A stretch of DNA of 6,935 nt, from the NCBI GenBank assembly GCA_045542375.1, contig JAZQKW010000135.1, forward strand, positions 1 to 6,935. The letters run 5' to 3'. The notes beneath the pieces are model-generated. The model saw only the letters and a list, made by a program, of their open reading frames with translations, was not told the origin of the DNA and searched no databases. Made by a program: the position numbers and the translations under genes. This DNA is from Eshraghiella sp045542375 (GTDB lineage Bacteria > Bacillota > Clostridia > Lachnospirales > Lachnospiraceae). Positions 1 through 3,749 of this stretch are shown in pieces (within the stretch, counting starts at the first letter, position 1; each line of letters begins with the position of its first letter).

Positions 1-243
1 TCGAAACAAATCCATCATTTTATCATGAATTAAAGAAACTACTACCTTTCCCTGAGAAAAGGCATTCTCCAAAGTACGGATTACTCGCTCTGAAACTCCG
101 TTCGCCATAGCAAATTCTTCAAAATCCAAAGGATACATTTCAACAATATCCATGTATCCAACCGGTACAGAACGTATATCCTTTAAATCTACTCCTAATA
201 AGGAACCACTAAGAACGTATTGATAACTTCCCCAATTATTCAA
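1..243 (-). pseudogene. 5'-truncated fragment of a DUF4143-type AAA ATPase (continues past the left edge)
   Basis: The minus strand reads open for 80 codons from about 240 to base 1. The product contains YVLSGSLLGVDLKDIRS, then VPVGYMDIVEMYPLDFEEF, then a segment ending IHDKMMDLFR. The TGSL...MYPLDFEEF pattern is the hallmark of the large family of ATP-binding proteins with an N-terminal AAA domain and a C-terminal DUF4143 domain, common and often multicopy in Clostridia and Bacteroidetes; their cellular role is poorly known. In intact members roughly 100 residues come before this point, including the Walker A P-loop and Walker B. Here the frame meets a TGA stop at 250-252, and homology-like sequence starts at about 240, exactly where the repeat array ends. 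A TTG at 241-243 could nominally start the frame, but no ribosome binding site precedes it and the ATP-binding core would be absent. I infer a dead gene remnant. The family call is firmer than the claim that it is non-functional; the 3' part lies outside the window. Confidence 0.7.
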
Positions 244-257
244 GGTTTTTCAATTAA

Positions 258-339
258 TTTGTCCGTTTTTCCAATATTTATTCCCGTATATTTGTCCGTT
301 TTTCCAATGTTAATTCCTATATTTTGTCCGTTTTTCCAA
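258..339. repeat. Three tandem direct repeats, 32-33 bp period with identical 17-bp core; possible IS21-type end
   Basis: The core TTTGTCCGTTTTTCCAA occurs exactly at 258-274, 291-307 and 323-339 (periods 33 and 32). The 15-16 bases between cores are also related (TATTTATTCCCGTATA and TGTTAATTCCTATAT), so the true unit is the whole 32-33 bp. A decayed fourth copy (GGTTTTTCAATTAATT) seems to lie at 244-259. Read on the minus strand from 343 the sequence starts TGTTTTGGAAAAACGGACA. IS21-family elements are known to carry several repeated transposase-binding sequences inside ends that begin with 5'-TG. That resemblance is my basis for suggesting a residual IS end with its tip near 343. No transposase gene is present. 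Regulatory direct repeats are the alternative. Confidence 0.85.
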
Positions 340-354
340 AACAATCTTATAATT

Positions 355-1629
355 TCACTCAAAACCATATGCTCTATCACAATCTTCTAATGAATATGAA
401 TACATACCTGTTTCCTTGTAATTCTCCACTATGTATTTATCAATGTTTTCCTGAGTAATATCTACAAACATAAATGGGATATACATCTCCATAATTTTCT
501 TATACGCCTCTTCATCACCATCTTTTTCCAAACGATTATCAACATCATACATTTCCCCTGTAAAATAACTTTCTTCGTATGAGCTTACAAGATTATTATT
601 GTCATCGTATTCTGCAATACCAATCCCTGCAGACATGCTTCCAGCATTCCAATAGAACTTAACAATATGTCCATTGTCTTTTCTATATCCTAATGCCGGA
701 TAGTGATTATACATTAATAGTCCGCTTCCGCCCTCTTTTTCATAATCCTCAGAATAACCACCATATAACAATTCACCTGCCACATTTTCCAGATAAATTC
801 CGTTTACTTCAACTATACTGGTTTCAGTATTATATTTATATACCATAGTTCCCGTATACTCATCCATTATTTTCTGAACCATTAGCTCCGGTATCTCATC
901 TTTATCTATATCATATAAGAAAAATCCCTTTACAACTCCACCTTTATCAAAAGCAACCATTGAATAACTAAAAGGTATATCTATAAGTTCTTCAAAGGTA
1001 TTATCCTTTATTAATTCCTTGTATGTAATAACCCATCCCGGTTCTTTTTCTTCTTCCGGCTCTGTAGTTTCAATTTCCTGATTATGAGGTCTTGTTCCTG
1101 ACTGAACCGTTGTATTATCACTGTTACTTACTGACACTGACTTTTTGCTGTCCTCCACAGCCTTTTGAACAGTTGTAACTACTACTGCAATTACTGCTGC
1201 CATAACAACAGCTCCTACAATGGAAGCTATCTTTTTAACTGTAATATTTTCATCAGAATTTTTCTTGAGTTCTGATGCATATATCAATACAAAAGCTACG
1301 ATATTGGCAATAACCAGTATTACTGCAACATATGGTCCAGGCATTCTCGACATTTTAAATCCCCACTCATGGAATATAACAGCCAGATACATGGTAAGAC
1401 TCAAAAGTCCTGTTACGAAGAATACTTTAGGTTTCTTTTCCATAAAAATTACACTTACTACATACATAATAGCTATAACTACTGTTCTTACAATATGGTC
1501 GGTAACAATACCCATTCCTATAATAATAATTGTAAAAAACCCTGTCATATACCACCACGGTATAAGCAAACATGCAATATCCATTGCAAAAAGTGCAATA
1601 AGTCCTATTTTTTTCATAATATTTTTCAT
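355..1629 (-). CDS. Multi-pass membrane protein of unknown function with C-terminal DxDxD domain
   Basis: I do not recognise a named family. From the ATG at 1627-1629 the protein has 424 residues. An upstream in-frame ATG at 1639-1641 would give 428, but the ribosome binding site GGAGGA lies at 1635-1640, overlapping that codon and five bases before the 1629 ATG, so the inner start is preferred. In 424-aa numbering there are about six hydrophobic segments: 8-25, 29-43, 46-63, 69-87, 99-118 and 134-153. A Ser/Thr/Asn then Glu-rich linker follows at about 162-197, then a soluble domain of about 225 residues. That domain contains YDIDKDEIPEL (Asp240, Asp242, Asp244, Glu248), similar to the D-x-D-x-D-G-x-x-E/D-L calcium loops of FG-GAP-like and related extracellular proteins. 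It is rich in Tyr, Asp and Glu. With an even number of helices and a cytoplasmic N-terminus the domain would be cytoplasmic; with five or seven it would face outside, which suits a calcium motif better, so the topology is unresolved. The gene stands alone: the MCP terminator lies upstream, and no terminator hairpin is seen after its stop. Confidence 0.8.
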   Translation of the reverse strand: MKNIMKKIGLIALFAMDIACLLIPWWYMTGFFTIIIIGMGIVTDHIVRTVVIAIMYVVSVIFMEKKPKVFFVTGLLSLTMYLAVIFHEWGFKMSRMPGPYVAVILVIANIVAFVLIYASELKKNSDENITVKKIASIVGAVVMAAVIAVVVTTVQKAVEDSKKSVSVSNSDNTTVQSGTRPHNQEIETTEPEEEKEPGWVITYKELIKDNTFEELIDIPFSYSMVAFDKGGVVKGFFLYDIDKDEIPELMVQKIMDEYTGTMVYKYNTETSIVEVNGIYLENVAGELLYGGYSEDYEKEGGSGLLMYNHYPALGYRKDNGHIVKFYWNAGSMSAGIGIAEYDDNNNLVSSYEESYFTGEMYDVDNRLEKDGDEEAYKKIMEMYIPFMFVDITQENIDKYIVENYKETGMYSYSLEDCDRAYGFE

Positions 1630-1643
1630 ATATTCCTCCATTC

Positions 1644-1667
1644 TTAAGCACTCGTCAATGTGCTTAA
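1644..1667. promoter_or_regulatory. Perfect 8-8-8 palindrome upstream of the membrane-protein gene (putative operator)
   Basis: TTAAGCAC (1644-1651) and GTGCTTAA (1660-1667) form an exact inverted repeat around an 8-base spacer, 15 to 38 bases upstream of the preferred start of the minus-strand gene. A third half-site, GCTTAA, lies at 1695-1700, exactly 33 bp from the GCTTAA at 1662-1667, about three helical turns. The dyad would sit at or just after a predicted transcription start, a usual place for a repressor site. It could instead act as a short RNA hairpin ahead of the ribosome binding site. No poly-U follows it, so it is not a terminator. Confidence 0.55.
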
Positions 1668-1675
1668 ATTATTTA

Positions 1676-1704
1676 GTTATACTATATAGAGGGAGCTTAA
1701 TTTA
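1676..1704 (-). promoter_or_regulatory. Weak candidate promoter for the membrane-protein gene
   Basis: On the minus strand a TATAAC -10-like hexamer lies at 1676-1681, within a TATATAGTATAAC stretch. The hexamer 17 bases upstream (TAAATT, 1699-1704) is a poor -35. A start near 1669 would fall at the edge of the TTAAGCAC dyad. Upstream is the MCP terminator, so this gene needs its own promoter somewhere between about 1668 and 1733. The exact position is a guess. Confidence 0.3.
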
Positions 1705-1733
1705 AAATAGTTGCACTTTTCTAAAATTTTTTC

Positions 1734-1778
1734 AAAAAAAAAGAACGAACTCTTCGATAATACGAAAAGTCCGTTCTT
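1734..1778 (-). terminator. Intrinsic terminator of the MCP gene
   Basis: On the minus strand, starting 18 bases after the MCP stop codon, 1763-1778 pairs with 1741-1756 (AAGAACG with CGTTCTT outside, ACT-TTCG with CGAA-AGT inside). This makes a 16-position stem with two mismatches around a six-base loop (ATAATA, 1757-1762). An uninterrupted run of Us follows (A tract at 1734-1742 on the plus strand). The layout is that of a Rho-independent terminator reading leftward. It separates the MCP transcript from the next gene on the same strand. Confidence 0.85.
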
Positions 1779-1796
1779 GTGTATAAGGAAGTTTTA

Positions 1797-3536
1797 TTAT
1801 TCTTCTCTCAACTGGAATCTTGCTACCAAGCTATCCATACTCATTGCCTGTGCAGATAATTCTTCACTGGTTGCTGAGGTTTCTTCTGCTGTTGCAGAGT
1901 TACTCTGTACAACTTCGGAAATTCTGTTCATTCCCTCGTCAGCCTGTTCAATAGACTCTACCTGTACTCTGATGTTCTCGCTTAATGCATTAGATATATT
2001 AGCAATTTCTTTTACAGAAGCTACTACAACCTTCAATACTTCCGCAGTCTTCACTGCCACTACACTACCTTCGTTAACCTGATTTACTGAGCTTTCGATT
2101 AACTTTCTTGTATTAACAGCTGACTTAGAACACTGTTCTGCAAGAAGACGAATCTGTTCTGCAACGACTGTAAATCCGCGTCCTGCCTCTCCGGCTCTTG
2201 CTGCTTCGATAGAAGCGTTCAAACTAAGTAAGTTAGTCTGTGCTGCGATAGATTCGATTTCACCGATAATATTCTCAATCTGGCTTGATGTATCACTAAT
2301 ACCTTCCATAGTAGATACCATATTCTCCATCTCAGCCTGACTTGTCTCAGCCTCAGCCGCACATTCCTGTGCTTTCTGATATGCGCTCTCAACCTCTCCT
2401 GCACAACGGATAAGTCCACTTGTAAGTTCATTCATGGTTGCAAGCATTTCCTGAACAGATGCAGCCTGGTCAGTAGCACCTTCAGCCAACGCCTGTGCGC
2501 CCTCTGCCATATTAGTAGAACCTGCAGATACCATTTCTGCTGCACCCTTTACCTCTTTAAGTGCCATGTCAATCTGTGCGTTCATCTCAGTAATTGTAGT
2601 TAATAAGCCTTCATACTCACCTATGTATTCTTCTTCACAACAAGAATTAACATTGAAATTACCATTCGCCATCTCATTAAGTAAATGCTTAAGGTCTTCA
2701 AAAATCATCTGTAACTTAGTTGTTGTAGAAGATACAACCGCAACCATCTCTCCTACTTCATCATCTTCACGATAATCAGGGAATGGTGATGAAATGTCAC
2801 CCTTCTCAAATATTTCAAGACGATCTCTTAATTCTCCAAGTGGCTGTGCAATTCCGCTTGCTATTACCTTACTTATCTTCTTAGAAATTATTACAATAAC
2901 AACTGTTAAGATTAACATAAGTGCCATTGCACCATATTCTAATATACTACATACAACTTCCATCTCATGTTCTTTCTCAATATTGATGTCCATAAGATGT
3001 AATGTTGCTGCATCTAACTTCTCGTATAATGGTGCAACCTCTTCTATTGCCATCTGCTGAGCCTTACGGCACGCTTCCTGATCTGTTGTTGCTCCAATCT
3101 TAATAACTTCAGCTTCCTTTTCAAAATATGCCTCTAAGGCAACCTCAATCGCTTCATATGCTTCACGACCTTCCGGTGTCACCATTGTCTCTTCAATAGC
3201 TGCAAGTCTCTCATATGTCTTCGCCTTACGTTCATCATGCTTCTTGACCATTTCATCAATCAGATCCTGATCCTCGTAACCAATTATACCTCTCATATTC
3301 GAGCGTGATTCTGCATACTCATTCATGAATAAAGCAATATCACCCTGTGGTAATGCATAGCTGTTCATCGCCTTCTTAAAATTCGTTGTTACAACAATAA
3401 TGGCAATAAATCCAATAAGAGTCGCAATCGCTGAAATAACAGTTACTACATTGAATGCTTTCTTAAGTCTCTTCTCAATACGTATTCCCTTAAAATTAAA
3501 TAATTTCTTCGCCTTTCTGTCCTTTGTTTTACTCAT
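1797..3536 (-). CDS. Methyl-accepting chemotaxis protein with 4HB-type sensor domain
   Basis: This is a transmembrane chemoreceptor of 579 residues. It would sense a ligand outside the cell and control CheA kinase, and through CheY the flagellar motor. Order of parts: basic N-terminus 1-27; membrane helix about 28-51; a helical extracellular domain of about 145 residues (52-197), which fits the four-helix-bundle 4HB_MCP type (compare GDIALFMNEYAESRSNMRG); membrane helix about 199-218; HAMP about 219-275; a second HAMP-like stretch about 276-328 (LLNEMANGNFNV...YIGEYEGLL); then the signalling coiled coil to 579. The hairpin tip is at about 430-466 (QTNLLSLNASIEAARAGE, then AGRGFTVVAEQIRLLAE), very close to the universal MCP consensus. 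A methylation-type helix sits at 546-563 (ATAEETSATSEEL). There is no C-terminal NWETF-like pentapeptide, so CheR/CheB would have to act without that tether. The start is secure: AAAGGAG at 3545-3551, eight bases upstream of the ATG. The ligand cannot be read from the sequence. Confidence 0.96.
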   Translation of the reverse strand: MSKTKDRKAKKLFNFKGIRIEKRLKKAFNVVTVISAIATLIGFIAIIVVTTNFKKAMNSYALPQGDIALFMNEYAESRSNMRGIIGYEDQDLIDEMVKKHDERKAKTYERLAAIEETMVTPEGREAYEAIEVALEAYFEKEAEVIKIGATTDQEACRKAQQMAIEEVAPLYEKLDAATLHLMDINIEKEHEMEVVCSILEYGAMALMLILTVVIVIISKKISKVIASGIAQPLGELRDRLEIFEKGDISSPFPDYREDDEVGEMVAVVSSTTTKLQMIFEDLKHLLNEMANGNFNVNSCCEEEYIGEYEGLLTTITEMNAQIDMALKEVKGAAEMVSAGSTNMAEGAQALAEGATDQAASVQEMLATMNELTSGLIRCAGEVESAYQKAQECAAEAETSQAEMENMVSTMEGISDTSSQIENIIGEIESIAAQTNLLSLNASIEAARAGEAGRGFTVVAEQIRLLAEQCSKSAVNTRKLIESSVNQVNEGSVVAVKTAEVLKVVVASVKEIANISNALSENIRVQVESIEQADEGMNRISEVVQSNSATAEETSATSEELSAQAMSMDSLVARFQLREE

Positions 3537-3544
3537 AATGTCGT

Positions 3545-3552
3545 CTCCTTTC
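3545..3552 (-). promoter_or_regulatory. Ribosome binding site of the MCP gene
   Basis: On the minus strand GAAAGGAG is followed by eight bases (ACGACATT) and the ATG at 3534-3536. This near-ideal Shine-Dalgarno fixes the start of the 579-aa reading. Confidence 0.85.
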
Positions 3553-3582
3553 TCGTTAATTTTACCGAGTTTAACTTAGTAT

Positions 3583-3611
3583 ATTATAAAACTATCATAT
3601 TGCTTTGTCAA
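3583..3611 (-). promoter_or_regulatory. Perfect-consensus sigma-A promoter of the MCP gene
   Basis: The minus strand carries TTGACA (3606-3611), a 17-base spacer and TATAAT (3583-3588). Both hexamers and the spacing match the housekeeping consensus exactly. Transcription should start near 3576 and give a leader of about 40 bases. No sigma-28-like flagellar promoter (TAAA-N15-CCGATAA) is visible, although chemoreceptor genes often use one. The promoter points away from the EAL gene, and its upstream side contains the CGACAT dyad. Confidence 0.85.
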
Positions 3612-3634
3612 TAAACGTATCCCCAATGCTTATT

Positions 3635-3658
3635 CGACATATTTTTATATAAATGTCG
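3635..3658. promoter_or_regulatory. CGACAT-N12-ATGTCG dyad between the divergent promoters (putative operator)
   Basis: CGACAT (3635-3640) and ATGTCG (3653-3658) form an exact inverted repeat around an AT-only 12-base centre. The dyad centre is about 70 bp upstream of the predicted MCP start and about 64 bp upstream of the predicted EAL-gene start, where an activator serving both genes could bind. A third direct copy of CGACAT lies at 3679-3684 and overlaps the -35 of the EAL-gene promoter. The regulator is unknown and is not encoded nearby in this window. Confidence 0.5.
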
Positions 3659-3675
3659 GTCTTTGTTCCTATTTT

Positions 3676-3704
3676 TTGCGACATCATTAATATTCAAGTG
3701 ATAA
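3676..3704 (+). promoter_or_regulatory. Predicted sigma-A promoter of the EAL-domain gene
   Basis: TTGCGA (3676-3681), a 17-base spacer and TGATAA (3699-3704) give a moderate match to the housekeeping consensus. Transcription would start near 3711, leaving a leader of about 40 bases. That is too short for a known c-di-GMP riboswitch. The -35 shares bases with a CGACAT box, so a factor binding there could compete with RNA polymerase. Confidence 0.6.
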
Positions 3705-3749
3705 AATACCATTATGCCTACATATTAACAGAAGGTGGTATTGATTTTT

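Noticed and set aside
258..339. CRISPR array
   Set aside because: The repeats are spaced at a regular 32-33 bp, but the stretches between the 17-bp cores resemble each other, there are only three copies and no cas gene is present. It is a tandem repeat, not repeat-spacer structure.
1560..1629. Lipoprotein signal in the membrane protein (Cys near the N-terminus)
   Set aside because: The residues before the Cys are Met-Asp-Ile-Ala, so the -3 position is Asp rather than Leu/Val/Ile. The segment is better explained as the first membrane helix.
1220..1705. 161-codon plus-strand open frame
   Set aside because: It lies antisense to the N-terminal membrane part of the minus-strand membrane protein, and its hydrophobic runs mirror that gene. 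It has no ribosome binding site or recognisable domain.
1711..2082. 123-codon plus-strand open frame across the MCP 3' end
   Set aside because: It is antisense to the conserved MCP signalling domain and runs through the MCP terminator hairpin. The MCP frame is unmistakable.
2638..2644. Cys-Cys pair in the second HAMP-like stretch of the MCP as a redox or metal site
   Set aside because: Only two adjacent cysteines without further motif; in a cytoplasmic helical segment this is not enough to support a special function.
3552..3569. Small inverted repeat CTCG...CGAG in the MCP leader
   Set aside because: Only four paired bases on each side, then a mismatch and an AT-only core; too weak to call an attenuator or operator.
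3705..3749. c-di-GMP riboswitch ahead of the EAL gene
   Set aside because: The predicted leader is only about 40 bases, too short for a GEMM-type aptamer, and no such fold or conserved motif is visible.
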